Shown one piece after another: positions 24,260 to 35,600 of a DNA stretch of 64,000 nt (position 1 is its first letter; each line of letters begins with the position of its first letter). The translations under genes were made by a program, and so were the position numbers. The stretch comes from Strigamia acuminata (Eukaryota; Arthropoda; Chilopoda; Geophilomorpha; Linotaeniidae). Where the stretch lies: positions 62,001 through 126,000 of the forward strand of contig CASHSZ010000105.1 of the NCBI GenBank assembly GCA_949358305.1. Direction: 5' to 3'. Below the pieces are notes generated by a model. It made no database searches and was not told the origin of the DNA. It saw only the letters and a program-made list of their open reading frames with translations.

Positions 24260-25365
24260 GTAACGGGCCGTTACGGGATCGTGACGGGACCGTCGGCGGC
24301 CCGTTAACGGCCCGCACGGGCCGTGACGGGATCGTGACGGGACCGTTGGCGGCCCGTTAACGGCCCGCACGCGCCGTGACGGGACCGTGACGGGACCGTC
24401 GGCGGCCCGTTAACGGCCCGTACGACTCCATGCGGGCCGTTGACGGGCCGTTAACGGGCCGTTAACGGGCCGTTAACGGCGTAAATCGAAAAAATCAACA
24501 ACCGACAACACGTACGTGAAAACGCGTACAACATTCATAGACATTAATCTCGAATCCTGTTTTTGGTTTTACGCCGTTAACGGGCCGTTAACGGGCCGTT
24601 AACGGCCCGTTAACGGCCCGTTAACGGCCCGCGTGAGGTCGTACGGGCCGTCGGCGAGCCGAAGTCCGGGAACGAAGGCCGTGACGGGATCGTGACGGGA
24701 CTGTCGGCGGCCCGTTAACGGCCCGCACGCGCCGTGACGGGACCGTGACGGGACCGTCGGCGGCCCGTTAACGGCCCGTGCGGGCCGTTGCGGGATCGTG
24801 ACGGGATCGTCGACGGCCCGTTAACGGCCCGTGCGGGCCGTTGCGGGCCGTTGACGGGCCGTTGACGGGCCGTTAACGGGCCGTTAACGGGCCGTTACGG
24901 CGTGAATCGAAAAAATCAACAACCGACAACACGTACATGAAAACGCGTACAACATTCATAGACATTAATCTCGAATCCTGTTTTCGGTTTTGCCCCGTTA
25001 ACGGGCCGTTAACGGGCCGTTAACGGGCCGTTAACGGCCCGTGCGGGCCGTTGCGGGATCGTGACGGGACCGTCGACGGCCCGTTAACGGCCCGTGCGGG
25101 CCGTTGCGGGATCGTGACGGGACCGTCAGCGGCCCGTTAACGGCCCGTGCGGGCCGTTGCGGGATCGTGACGGGATCGTCGACGGCCCGTTAACGGCCCG
25201 TGCGGGCCGTTGCGGGATCGTGACGGGACCGTCAGCGGCCCGTTAACGGCCCGTGCGGGCCGTTGCGGGATCGTGACGGGATCGTCGACGGCCCGTTAAC
25301 GGCCCGTGCGGGCCGTTGCGGGCCGTTGACGGGCCGTTGACGGGCCGTTAACGGGCCGTTAACGG
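24260..25365. repeat. G array 5, up to the copia-2 insertion
   Basis: Copy of the first part of G array 2, with spacers at 24484 and 24905. The last five bases, AACGG (25361-25365), match the five bases after copia-2 (31298-31302) and are the likely target duplication. Confidence 0.9.
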
Positions 25366-25686
25366 GCCGTTACGGCGTGAATCGAAAAAATCAACAACCG
25401 ACAACACGTACATGAAAACGCGTACAACATTCATAGACATTATGTAGCTAAGTGTTAGTGTATGTGTTTGGCCAATGCGAGTGATCGCAATGTTTGTTTA
25501 CATACAGTGTCTGTATGCTGCCTACAGGTGGCGCTGATTGCATTGAGGTCATGTGACCAATCAATAAAGATCACTTGATGTTTTGGTTCTCACCTGTTAA
25601 CATGTTGTGTGTTTCTTTCACCTGATGCATTTTTCCAATCCACTACATTTGTCACTATTAGCAGAAGTTAGCAACACTATTCAACA
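25366..25686 (+). repeat. copia-2 5' LTR, first 77 bp replaced by satellite
   Basis: Only 25443-25686 (TGTAGCTA to TTCAACA) matches the 3' LTR, over 244 bp without mismatch. The expected first 77 bp (25366-25442) are instead uninterrupted satellite. This removes the TATA-like tract that the 3' LTR has at 31028-31038. AATAAA is present in the retained part. Confidence 0.8.
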
Positions 25687-25687
25687 A

Positions 25688-25698
25688 GGTTATGGGCC
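25688..25698 (+). other. copia-2 primer-binding site (half tRNA-iMet type)
   Basis: GGTTATGGGCC lies one base after the LTR. The same core is the primer site of Drosophila copia, which uses an internal fragment of initiator Met tRNA. Confidence 0.8.
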
Positions 25699-25784
25699 AC
25701 AAACAACGTGGGAAAAACAGGCAGAGTGAAGAGAAACATTTCAAGTCAACCACAGGTGAAAAAGTGGGCGTTTCTCCTCAAAAT

Positions 25785-25797
25785 CCAAGATGGCGGC
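25785..25797 (+). promoter_or_regulatory. YY1-like motif in the copia-2 leader
   Basis: CCAAGATGGCGGC matches the known YY1 consensus. It lies about 100 bp after the 5' LTR in a leader of roughly 790 bp (25699-26477) with no supported gene. Whether the host has a YY1 homologue that binds it is unknown. Confidence 0.45.
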
Positions 25798-26477
25798 GCC
25801 CATGAGGAAAGTCAGCAACCTGTGTTCCAGCCAAGAATCTACGGTTTCACAAGCGATTATTGGCCATCAAGCGATGCAGGAACACTAAACGGGTTCGAAC
25901 ATTATAGAACATTTATTTAATACGTTTATTTTGGCCATTTTCGGACGATTTCTCCGAATATCGCGAGGCGCGATACGTAACGTCGACGTGGCGTTAATTT
26001 TCGTCGAGAAGGCGATTCAACAAGACGTACGTGAGGACGGCGACGCTCGTCAACCACACGGGAAGTGTGAACGAGCCGGAAACGAAGAGGAATTGCCAAA
26101 AACAAGGGAACCTTTGATGAACGAATTTTTCGAGGCGAAAAAGACGGAAAAACGAGGAAAAATCAACAATACGACGATTTTTCTCAACCACACGTGAAGT
26201 GTGATTCGAAGCTGTCGACACAATACAAGTGGTGAATCTGCAGCAGGAAGCCAACATATATGAACTCTTTATTTCGTTTATTTCGTTTTATTTTCGAATA
26301 TATTGTTGAATACGGTTATTAGCTTAGTGTTGTTACTAGGATACACTAACATAGTATTAAGAGCGAACTAACATCGCAACACTGCACCCAGTTGCGATTA
26401 CCAGTATTTCAAAGTGTTTTGAGCAATCTTGTGTGTGTTTTTGCTGTGTTTCTGGCGTGTTGGACACTAAATTCACG

Positions 26478-29400
26478 ATGGACACGGAAAAACTCGACCG
26501 GAAGATAACACTTTTGAACCGAACGAACTATGACACGTGGAAACAGCAAATCAAAGTGCTGTTGATGCATCACGGATGTTGGGCCTTCACCGATGGAACA
26601 CAAGAAGCGCTGGCACCGGGAGCATCTTGGCGGGATCGCTCGGACTTTCAACTACGGAAGGGGCGAGCTTTCAGCCTAATTTACTACGCCATCGAGGAGC
26701 AATATCACGAATTGCTCAGCGGGACCGAGGACGCGAAAACAGCGTGGGATACGCTGAAAACTAACTTCGAACCGGTCTCGAGGGCGAGAATTATACGTCT
26801 GTTGGACGAATTCTTCAATTTAAAATACGATCCAGCGACGGAGACGATCGGCGTATTCGCGGCGAAGATACGCAATGCGGCGAAGCGATTAGCCGACGTC
26901 AAACACGATTTGGACAATTTGTATCAGGCATTCCAGCTCATCCGATACCTGCCACAAGAATACCAGTCAATTGTGCAGAGTATTTATCGATGGGACGATA
27001 AGGATTTCACACTGGAAAAGGTTGAAGCGGAATTGGTCGCTGAGGAGGGCAGACTCGCGCAACAACGCAGAGATTCGGGCCAAGCGCCAATTACGGACGC
27101 TTTCAACATGGGAACAAGCACAAAGAACAATGATAATTCGTCTAAATCCCAACAACAGCAAGGAAACAGCAGCCAAAACAACCGAGGCGGACAAAGGGGC
27201 GGCAAATCGAATTATCGAGGCGGTAAAAATTCGCGGAATTTTCGAGGAAACACGACGGGATCACCAGGACGGGGGCCGTGTTTTCGGTGCAATCAACCAG
27301 GGCACTGGGCGAGGGATTGCACGGCACAATTACCGTCAAACAACAGCCAAAACACGAATACAGCGGAAGAATTGGACACAAACATGTTCGATGTCGGATT
27401 TCTCACCGAGTTGAGCGAGGAAGAGATGTTACAGTGCAGCGCAGCCAACAACTGTTGGATCTACGACACCGGGGCCACTGGACATTTTTGTAAAGATAGG
27501 AACCAGTTCTTCAACTTCAAGGAAACCACAGGGACAATAAGTCAAGCGGATAAGAAAACTTTGATTCAAATCCAAGGCGTCGGGGACGTTTGCGTGATGT
27601 GTTTGGTTGGAAGTGAGACAATTCCAATCACATTGAAGAAGGTCTATTATGCGCCGGACATGCGAAGAAATTTATTGTCGGGACCGTGCATCGACGAAGC
27701 ACGATGCAAAGTCGCCGTTGGCTCGGGACTGGTCAAGATATACGATCCTCAGTGGAAGAGACAGTTGATGGAAGGCGTGAAGAAGGATCGTCTATATTAC
27801 ATCAAACTAAGCGACCAGAAGCCGGACTTTGAGAAGTTACGACAAAAAGCGAATAACAAGGCGAACGCCGGCGAACAAAGGAAACAAGAGCCAACTATTT
27901 CAACACAGAGCACAACAAAGAGCGCGTCTAATCCTGAGGAAGCAAGGCTTTGGCATGAGCGGCTCGGACACATCTATTTTCCTAGCGTCCAAGCAATGAG
28001 CAAAGGAGGCGCAGTGATTGGATTGCCAATTTTGGATGTGCCAATCACGCAATGCGACGTTTGCACATTAGCCAAGAAGAAGGCGATTTCTCATAAGTCG
28101 TTGCCAGGAATTAGATCGACAGAGCCACTCCAGTTGCTACACATGGATGTATGTGGAGCATTTGGCACACCAACACTCTCGGGAAACGTATACTTCTTAA
28201 CTATCACGGATGACTTCTCTCGTTACTCCACAGTCTACTTAATGAAGAAGAAGGACGAAGTATTCGACATTTTCCAGAAACACGTGAAACGAATAGAACG
28301 GTTGCTTGGGAAATCGGTTCTCGCAATTCGTACGGATAACGGGATGGAGTTCTGCTCGAACAAGTTTGGAGAGTACCTCCAAGGACTAGGAATCGCCCAC
28401 GAGAGGACTAACGCGTACACTCCAGTCCAAAATGGCGTTTCCGAGAGACTTAACCAGACATTAGCAAATGGAATGCGAGCGCTTGTGTACGATGCCGGCT
28501 TGGAACATCGATTCTGGGGAGAAGCCATCCTGACTTTCAACTATCTCAGGAACAGGATCGCAAAGCTGAATTCGGACAAGACGCCGATGGAATTGTATTA
28601 CGGACGGAAACCATCGCTTAGACATTTGAGAAAATTCGGGAGTTTATGCTTTGTGCAGAAAAGGATTCGAGATGGCAAAATCGACAACAAGAGTCTGCAT
28701 GGCATTATGCTCGGGTATTCAAGAATCACGAGAGGATATAGAGTATGGCTGCCGGAGTTTTCCAAAGTAATTGAAACCAGCGACGTGAAGTTCGTGGAGA
28801 GCAGGCGCGGTGTTGAAGGCGTACTGGGCCTACCAGAAAAATACACGACATACATCGATAATTTGGACGACAATTTGGACACTGACAATGAGCGCCAATA
28901 TTATTCGGATGAAGATGTCAGGCCGCCGCTACCCCCGCCAATACCAGTTAAAAAGAAGGAAGATCCACAACTGGAATTGCCCCCAGTTAAATTGAAATTT
29001 AGACTGCCAGACGACAAGTTGCGTCACAATTTACCAGAAGTGAAGTTGCAGGGCACTTTGCCACAACCCGGACAAGGACTTTTAAATCCAGTTCCAACTA
29101 TTCCTGCACTAGTTTGGAAGAAAACGGAGAAAGTCAGACCGACTGGACAGAGAGATGTCGAGTACACGATCGAGGGCTACGACAAGCCCAAGCTACGCTC
29201 GATACCCGACGTGAAGCGGTATTGTGCCGACCACAATCTCCGCGTACCAGAGCATCTGTTTGAGGACAAGAGAAAGAAGAAGCCCTCTGAATCGAATACG
29301 ACGGCGGATAATCTTGACCTGGACTTTGATGATATGAATATCAACTTCGAAGCTAATCACCTGGAAGTCCACGTACCCGTACGTTATGAGGAAATTGCGA

Positions 29401-30950
29401 ATTTACCCGAGAAGGATGAATGGCGCCAAGCGATGAACGATGAGATTGACACTATGCATGAGCGCGAGGTTTGGGAACTTGTTCCACCACCGCCCAACAC
29501 TAAGATAGTGGGTTGCAGATGGATTTACACGACCAAACAGAACGAAGAGGGAGAAATTGCACGTTATAAGGCGAGACTTGTCGCGCAAGGATTTTCCCAA
29601 GTCTACGGCGAATCCTATGAGGAGACATTCTCACCCGTGGTAGACTTTTCGATCGTGCGTTTCATGTTTACGCTACTCGTCTGTATGCTCAAATGGTCGT
29701 ACATTCAAGCTGACGTCAAATGTGCGTATCTTTACGCAAAGTTGCATAAAACCGTCTACATGCGACAACCGAAAGGTTTCATCATTGAAGGCAAGGAGAA
29801 CTATGTCTGCAGACTCCTCCGAGCCATCTATGGCTTACACCAATCTGGAAGAGAATGGGGAATAGAACTGGAGGAGACTTTATTGAAATTAGGACTAGAA
29901 CACGTCAATTGGTGCAATTGCGTTTATAAGTACGGGAATGTCGCGTATTTAATCGTCTACGTGGACGATATCGTTGTCTTCGGAAAGCAGTACGAAGATG
30001 CGATGAAAATACTCAACATGATTGGAACACAATTCGATTTAGTGATTCTCGGACAAACGAAGAAGCTGCTGGGAGTCGAATTTCACTCGCACAAACAACA
30101 ATTGGTTCTACATCAAAGATCGTACGTGAACAAAGTGTTGTTGAAATTCAAAAATTACTTGGAACATGTGAAGATTCGATCTCAACCGATGACAAAAGCA
30201 ACTGTTCTCACGAAACGAGATTGTCCGGACACAATTGATGAATTCAAAGTCATGGAAGGAATTCCATATAGAAGCTTACTTGGATGTTTAGCATTCATCG
30301 CGTCGAGAACAAGGCCCGACATGACTTATGCAGTGAACATCCTGAGCCAATTTCAATCGAATCCAGGGTGGGACCACTGGATTGCACTTTTGGACTTACT
30401 CAGTTATCTGAGAACAACAAGAAACCACGGATTAATGTTGTTTCCAAATGATCGGATCGAGGTAATCGGATACAGCGACTCCGATTATGCAAACAACAGA
30501 GACGACCGGATCTCCGTTGGAGGAACGCTAGTGACTTTGGGCAGCACACCCATCTACTGGCGCACCTTCAAACAACGGAACGTAACATTGTCAACAATGG
30601 AAGCCGAGTACGTAGCCCTTACAGAAACTGTCAAGGACTACATCTGGATTGTTCGTGTCCTGCACGAAATATCCCCGGAATTAGCTGGAAGATTCTCTCA
30701 TTATGTCATGTGCGACAACATATCAGCAGTGGACTTCACAAAATCTTGTGTTGAGAACAGGAAAACAAAGCACATTGACATCCGTTACCATTTTATAAGA
30801 GAACTTGTTAAAAGAGATAATCTTCTAATCGTTCACGTAGGCACAAAGTCCAATCATGCCGACATTTTCACAAAGTCAGTTGACAAAGCTGACCTGGTGA
30901 AGTTTTGCGATCGCTTCTTAGTTGATTTAAGCATTTTGCGGGCTCAATAA
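26478..30950 (+). CDS. copia-2 Gag-Pol polyprotein, 1,490 aa, intact
   Basis: The ATG at 26478 begins MDTEKLDRK, a typical copia Gag start; upstream in-frame codons contain no other ATG. Domains: UBN2-type Gag (about 10-205), a Gln/Asn/Gly-rich stretch, a CCHC knuckle from residue 268, aspartic protease with DTGA at D330, pre-integrase and HHCC region, integrase D/D/E (LHMD, IRTDNG, NGVSERLN), a Pro/Lys-rich linker, an MBD-like segment (about 878-928), reverse transcriptase with YVDD at 1161-1164, and RNase H (YSDSDYAN, MEAEY) ending at a TAA. There is no internal stop or frameshift, and all catalytic motifs are canonical. It provides capsid, protease, integrase and reverse transcriptase from a single frame, as is usual for copia. 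With identical LTR segments this looks like a recently active copy. Confidence 0.95.
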   Translation: MDTEKLDRKITLLNRTNYDTWKQQIKVLLMHHGCWAFTDGTQEALAPGASWRDRSDFQLRKGRAFSLIYYAIEEQYHELLSGTEDAKTAWDTLKTNFEPVSRARIIRLLDEFFNLKYDPATETIGVFAAKIRNAAKRLADVKHDLDNLYQAFQLIRYLPQEYQSIVQSIYRWDDKDFTLEKVEAELVAEEGRLAQQRRDSGQAPITDAFNMGTSTKNNDNSSKSQQQQGNSSQNNRGGQRGGKSNYRGGKNSRNFRGNTTGSPGRGPCFRCNQPGHWARDCTAQLPSNNSQNTNTAEELDTNMFDVGFLTELSEEEMLQCSAANNCWIYDTGATGHFCKDRNQFFNFKETTGTISQADKKTLIQIQGVGDVCVMCLVGSETIPITLKKVYYAPDMRRNLLSGPCIDEARCKVAVGSGLVKIYDPQWKRQLMEGVKKDRLYYIKLSDQKPDFEKLRQKANNKANAGEQRKQEPTISTQSTTKSASNPEEARLWHERLGHIYFPSVQAMSKGGAVIGLPILDVPITQCDVCTLAKKKAISHKSLPGIRSTEPLQLLHMDVCGAFGTPTLSGNVYFLTITDDFSRYSTVYLMKKKDEVFDIFQKHVKRIERLLGKSVLAIRTDNGMEFCSNKFGEYLQGLGIAHERTNAYTPVQNGVSERLNQTLANGMRALVYDAGLEHRFWGEAILTFNYLRNRIAKLNSDKTPMELYYGRKPSLRHLRKFGSLCFVQKRIRDGKIDNKSLHGIMLGYSRITRGYRVWLPEFSKVIETSDVKFVESRRGVEGVLGLPEKYTTYIDNLDDNLDTDNERQYYSDEDVRPPLPPPIPVKKKEDPQLELPPVKLKFRLPDDKLRHNLPEVKLQGTLPQPGQGLLNPVPTIPALVWKKTEKVRPTGQRDVEYTIEGYDKPKLRSIPDVKRYCADHNLRVPEHLFEDKRKKKPSESNTTADNLDLDFDDMNINFEANHLEVHVPVRYEEIANLPEKDEWRQAMNDEIDTMHEREVWELVPPPPNTKIVGCRWIYTTKQNEEGEIARYKARLVAQGFSQVYGESYEETFSPVVDFSIVRFMFTLLVCMLKWSYIQADVKCAYLYAKLHKTVYMRQPKGFIIEGKENYVCRLLRAIYGLHQSGREWGIELEETLLKLGLEHVNWCNCVYKYGNVAYLIVYVDDIVVFGKQYEDAMKILNMIGTQFDLVILGQTKKLLGVEFHSHKQQLVLHQRSYVNKVLLKFKNYLEHVKIRSQPMTKATVLTKRDCPDTIDEFKVMEGIPYRSLLGCLAFIASRTRPDMTYAVNILSQFQSNPGWDHWIALLDLLSYLRTTRNHGLMLFPNDRIEVIGYSDSDYANNRDDRISVGGTLVTLGSTPIYWRTFKQRNVTLSTMEAEYVALTETVKDYIWIVRVLHEISPELAGRFSHYVMCDNISAVDFTKSCVENRKTKHIDIRYHFIRELVKRDNLLIVHVGTKSNHADIFTKSVDKADLVKFCDRFLVDLSILRAQ

Positions 30951-30965
30951 GGAATGAGATAATAC

Positions 30966-30976
30966 GGGGGGCCGAA
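30966..30976 (+). other. copia-2 polypurine tract
   Basis: GGGGGG followed by CCGAA lies directly before TGTTAAG, the start of the 3' LTR. It is interrupted by two C, as in some copia elements. Confidence 0.55.
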
Positions 30977-31297
30977 TGTTAAGATATAATGTATATTGAT
31001 AAGCAATCACTATTTACAACACGTGTGTATATATATATCTTTGCGTATTATCATGTAGCTAAGTGTTAGTGTATGTGTTTGGCCAATGCGAGTGATCGCA
31101 ATGTTTGTTTACATACAGTGTCTGTATGCTGCCTACAGGTGGCGCTGATTGCATTGAGGTCATGTGACCAATCAATAAAGATCACTTGATGTTTTGGTTC
31201 TCACCTGTTAACATGTTGTGTGTTTCTTTCACCTGATGCATTTTTCCAATCCACTACATTTGTCACTATTAGCAGAAGTTAGCAACACTATTCAACA
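30977..31297 (+). repeat. copia-2 3' LTR, 321 bp
   Basis: TGTTAAGA to TTCAACA. It has a TATATATATAT tract at 31028-31038 and AATAAA at 31174-31179. The first 77 bp (30977-31053) have no counterpart in the 5' LTR. Confidence 0.88.
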
Positions 31298-32616
31298 AAC
31301 GGGCCGTTACGGCGTGAATCGAAAAAATCAACAACCGACAACACGTACATGAAAACGCGTACAACATTCATAGACATTAATCTCGAATCCTGTTTTTGGT
31401 TTTACGCCGTTAACGGGCCGTTAACGGGCCGTTAACGGCCCGTTAACGGCCCGCGTGAGGTCGTACGGGCCGTCGGCGAGCCGAAGTCCGGGAACGAAGG
31501 CCGTGACGGGATCGTGACGGGACCGTCAGCGGCCCGTTAACGGCCCGTGCGGGCCGTTGCGGGATCGTGACGGGATCGTCGACGGCCCGTTAACGGCCCG
31601 TGCGGGCCGTTGCGGGATCGTGACGGGACCGTCAGCGGCCCGTTAACGGCCCGTGCGGGCCGTTGCGGGATCGTGACGGGATCGTCGACGGCCCGTTAAC
31701 GGCCCGTGCGGGCCGTTGCGGGCCGTTGACGGGCCGTTGACGGGCCGTTAACGGGCCGTTAACGGGCCGTTACGGCGTGAATCGAAAAAATCAACAACCG
31801 ACAACACGTACATGAAAACGCGTACAACATTCATAGACATTAATCTCGAATCCTGTTTTTGGTTTTACGCCGTTAACGGGCCGTTAACGGGCCGTTAACG
31901 GCCCGTTAACGGCCCGCGTGAGGTCGTACGGGCCGTCGGCGAGCCGAAGTCCGGGAACGAAGGCCGTGACGGGATCGTGACGGGACCGTCAGCGGCCCGT
32001 TAACGGCCCGTGCGGGCCGTTGCGGGATCGTGACGGGATCGTCGACGGCCCGTTAACGGCCCGTGCGGGCCGTTGCGGGCCGTTGACGGGCCGTTGACGG
32101 GCCGTTAACGGGCCGTTAACGGGCCGTTACGGCGTAAATCGAAAAAATCAACAACCGACAACACGTACGTGAAAACGCGTACAACATTCATAGACATTAA
32201 TCTCGAATCCTGTTTTTGGTTTTACGCCGTTAACGGGCCGTTAACGGCCCGTTAACGGCCCGTTAACGGCCCGCATGAGGTCGTACGGGCCGTTACGGGG
32301 TCGTGACGGGACCGTCGGCGGCCCGTTAACGGCCCGTGCGGGCCGTTACGGGATAGTTACGGAACCGTCGGCGGCCCGTTAACGGCCCGTGCGAGCCGTT
32401 ACGGGATCGTGACGGGACCGTCGGCGGCCCGTTAACGGCCCGTGCGAGCCGTTACGGGATTGTGACGGGACCGTCGGCGGCCCGTTAACGGCCCGTGCGG
32501 GCCGTTTTCGACCCGTTGCGGCCGTTTTCGACCCGTTGCGGCCCGTTTTCGACCCGTTACGGTCCTTGGCCGTAACGGGCCGAAAACGGGAAAACTGAAA
32601 AAGTCGAGTGCGAGAC
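31298..32616. repeat. G array 6
   Basis: Continuation of the array interrupted by copia-2, with spacers at 31317, 31780 and 32137, followed by the lead-in to B4. It corresponds to 13387-14705. Confidence 0.9.
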
Positions 32617-35600
32617 CACGTGACCCGGAGTGTGGTTTTTGGGGACGAGGGCCGTCCTCCGACCGCGCCGTGACGCGCCGCGGGTCGGTCACCAACTTTT
32701 GTCAATTTTTGACAGATTTTCACGGAATTTCAGCGACATTTTACGAGACGTTTCTGCCCGATGGGACGGACTTCTGTAAAACATTGCTTAAAATCCATGG
32801 AAATTTATCACATATTGACAAAATTCGGTGCAAGTTTTGTCAGAAATTAGGAAAAAACTTTTTTCAAAACTCGTCCAACGCGCCGGTAAATTGAGCGCCC
32901 ACGTGCGTCGACAGTGGGCGCTTCAAAACCGCGTGGACACTGTCAGATCTCGGCACAGTTTGATGCGCCCAAATCTAGCAATACTTGCACCGACTTTTGG
33001 CAATTTGTGACAAATTTTCACAGAATTTCGGCAACATTTTACGACACATTTCTGCCCGGTTGGACACATTTCCACAGGTTTTTTGTAAAACGTTGCTAAA
33101 ATTCCGTTGAATTTCATCAAAAATTGTGTCAAAAGTCGGTGACGGGCGGAGGGGCGAGCTCCGGGCGCCCGAGAGAGAGAGAGAAAGAGAGAGAGAGGGG
33201 ACGGCCGGGGCTCCCGCCAACGGGCGGAGGGGCGAGCCTTGGCGGGTTGGGCGTGCACTATCTAGGCATGTGGGCGCTCGATTTACCGGCACGTTGGACA
33301 AGTTTTGAAAATTTTTTTTTCCTAATTTTTGACAAAATTAGCACCGAATTTTGCCAATATTTGATAAATTTCCACGGAATTTTATCAATGTTTTACAAAA
33401 AACCCCTGGAAATGTGTCCAATCGAGCAGAAATGTCTCGTAAAATATCGCTGAAATTTGTCTAAAATTGACAAAAAATCGGTGCAAGTTTTGCTAGATAT
33501 TTGCCCGGATCAAACTGTGCCCGAAACCGCCCGATCTGACAGTGTGCACGCGGGCTGGACGTGCCCACTGTCCCCGCATGTGCACTCGCCGGCGCGTTGG
33601 ACGAGTTTAAGAAGATTTTATCAATTTCTGACAAAACTTGCATCGATTTTTTGTCAATTTTTGATAAATTTCCCCAGAATTTTAGCAATAAAACCTTTGA
33701 AAATGTATCCAAAAGAGCAGAAATGTCCTGTAAAATATTGCTGAAAATCTGTTGAAATTCATCAAATATTGACAAAAATCTGTGACGAGCGGAGGGGCGA
33801 TCCTTTGGCGGCCGAAAGAGAGAGGGGGGACGGTCGGGGCTCCCGCCGACGGGCGGAGGGGCGAGCCTTGGCGGCCGAGAGAGAGAGAGAGAGAGGACGG
33901 CCGGGGCTCCCGCCGGCGCACTGTCCACGCATGGGCGCGCTCGATTTACTGGCGCGTTGGACGAATTTTAAATTTTTTGTTTCCTATTTCTGACAAAATT
34001 TGCACCGACTTTTGGCAATTTGTGACAAATTTTCACAGAATTTCGGCAACATTTTACGACACATTTCTGCCCGGTTGGACACATTTCCACAGGTTTTTTG
34101 TAAAACGTTGCTAAAATTCCGTTGAATTTCATCAAAAATTGTGTCAAAAGTCGGTGACGGGCGGAGGGGCGAGCTCCGGGCGCCCGAGAGAGAGAGAGAA
34201 AGAGAGAGAGAGGGGACGGCCGGGGCTCCCGCCAACGGGCGGAGGGGCGAGCCTTGGCGGGTTGGGCGTGCACTATCTAGGCATGTGGGCGCTCGATTTA
34301 CCGGCACGTTGGACAAGTTTTGAAAATTTTTTTTTCCTAATTTTTGACAAAATTAGCACCGAATTTTGCCAATATTTGATAAATTTCCACGGAATTTTAT
34401 CAATGTTTTACAAAAAACCCCTGGAAATGTGTCCAATCGAGCAGAAATGTCTCGTAAAATATCGCTGAAATTTGTCTAAAATTGACAAAAAATCGGTGCA
34501 AGTTTTGCTAGATATTTGCCCGGATCAAACTGTGCCCGAAACCGCCCGATCTGACAGTGTGCACGCGGGCTGGACGTGCCCACTGTCCCCGCATGTGCAC
34601 TCGCCGGCGCGTTGGACGAGTTTAAGAAGATTTTATCAATTTCTGACAAAACTTGCATCGATTTTTTGTCAATTTTTGATAAATTTCCCCAGAATTTTAG
34701 CAATAAAACCTTTGAAAATGTATCCAAAAGAGCAGAAATGTCCTGTAAAATATTGCTGAAAATCTGTTGAAGTTCATCAAATATTGACAAAAATCTGTGA
34801 CGAGCGGAGGGGCGATCCTTTGGCGGCCGAAAGAGAGAGGGGGGACGGTCGGGGCTCCCGCCGACGGGCGGAGGGGCGAGCCTTGGCGGCCGAGAGAGAG
34901 AGAGAGAGAGGACGGCCGGGGCTCCCGCCGGCGCACTGTCCACGCATGGGCGCGCTCGATTTACTGGCGCGTTGGACGAATTTTAAATTTTTTGTTTCCT
35001 ATTTCTGACAAAATTTGCACCGACTTTTGGCAATTTGTGACAAATTTTCACAGAATTTCGGCAACATTTTACGACACATTTCTGCCCGGTTGGACACATT
35101 TCCACAGGTTTTTTGTAAAACGTTGCTAAAATTCCGTTGAATTTCATCAAAAATTGTGTCAAAAGTCGGTGACGGGCGGAGGGGCGAGCTCCGGGCGCCC
35201 GAGAGAGAGAGAGAAAGAGAGAGAGAGGGGACGGCCGGGGCTCCCGCCAACGGGCGGAGGGGCGAGCCTTGGCGGGTTGGGCGTGCACTATCTAGGCATG
35301 TGGGCGCTCGATTTACCGGCACGTTGGACAAGTTTTGAAAATTTTTTTTTCCTAATTTTTGACAAAATTAGCACCGAATTTTGCCAATATTTGATAAATT
35401 TCCACGGAATTTTATCAATGTTTTACAAAAAACCCCTGGAAATGTGTCCAATCGAGCAGAAATGTCTCGTAAAATATCGCTGAAATTTGTCTAAAATTGA
35501 CAAAAAATCGGTGCAAGTTTTGCTAGATATTTGCCCGGATCAAACTGTGCCCGAAACCGCCCGATCTGACAGTGTGCACGCGGGCTGGACGTGCCCACTG

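Larger units (their letters stand above)
25366..31297 (+). mobile_element. copia-2: complete Ty1/copia element inserted in satellite
   Basis: All parts of a copia element are present: LTRs, primer site, one long Gag-Pol frame, polypurine tract. The 244 bp of LTR that can be compared are identical in both LTRs, which indicates a recent insertion. The flanks are the same satellite register: the left flank matches 13387-13468 at offset 11,974 and the right flank matches it at offset 17,911. The difference, 5,937 bp, equals a 5,932-bp element plus a 5-bp target duplication (AACGG). Confidence 0.93.

Noticed and set aside
25880-25905. GGGTTCGAAC resembling a tRNA B box
   Set aside because: No A box at the right distance and no cloverleaf could be drawn.
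25361-31379. 82-bp direct repeat flanking copia-2 read as a giant target duplication
   Set aside because: Copia elements make 5-bp duplications. A 5-bp AACGG duplication plus 77 replaced LTR bases explains the 82 bp better and matches the 321-bp 3' LTR.
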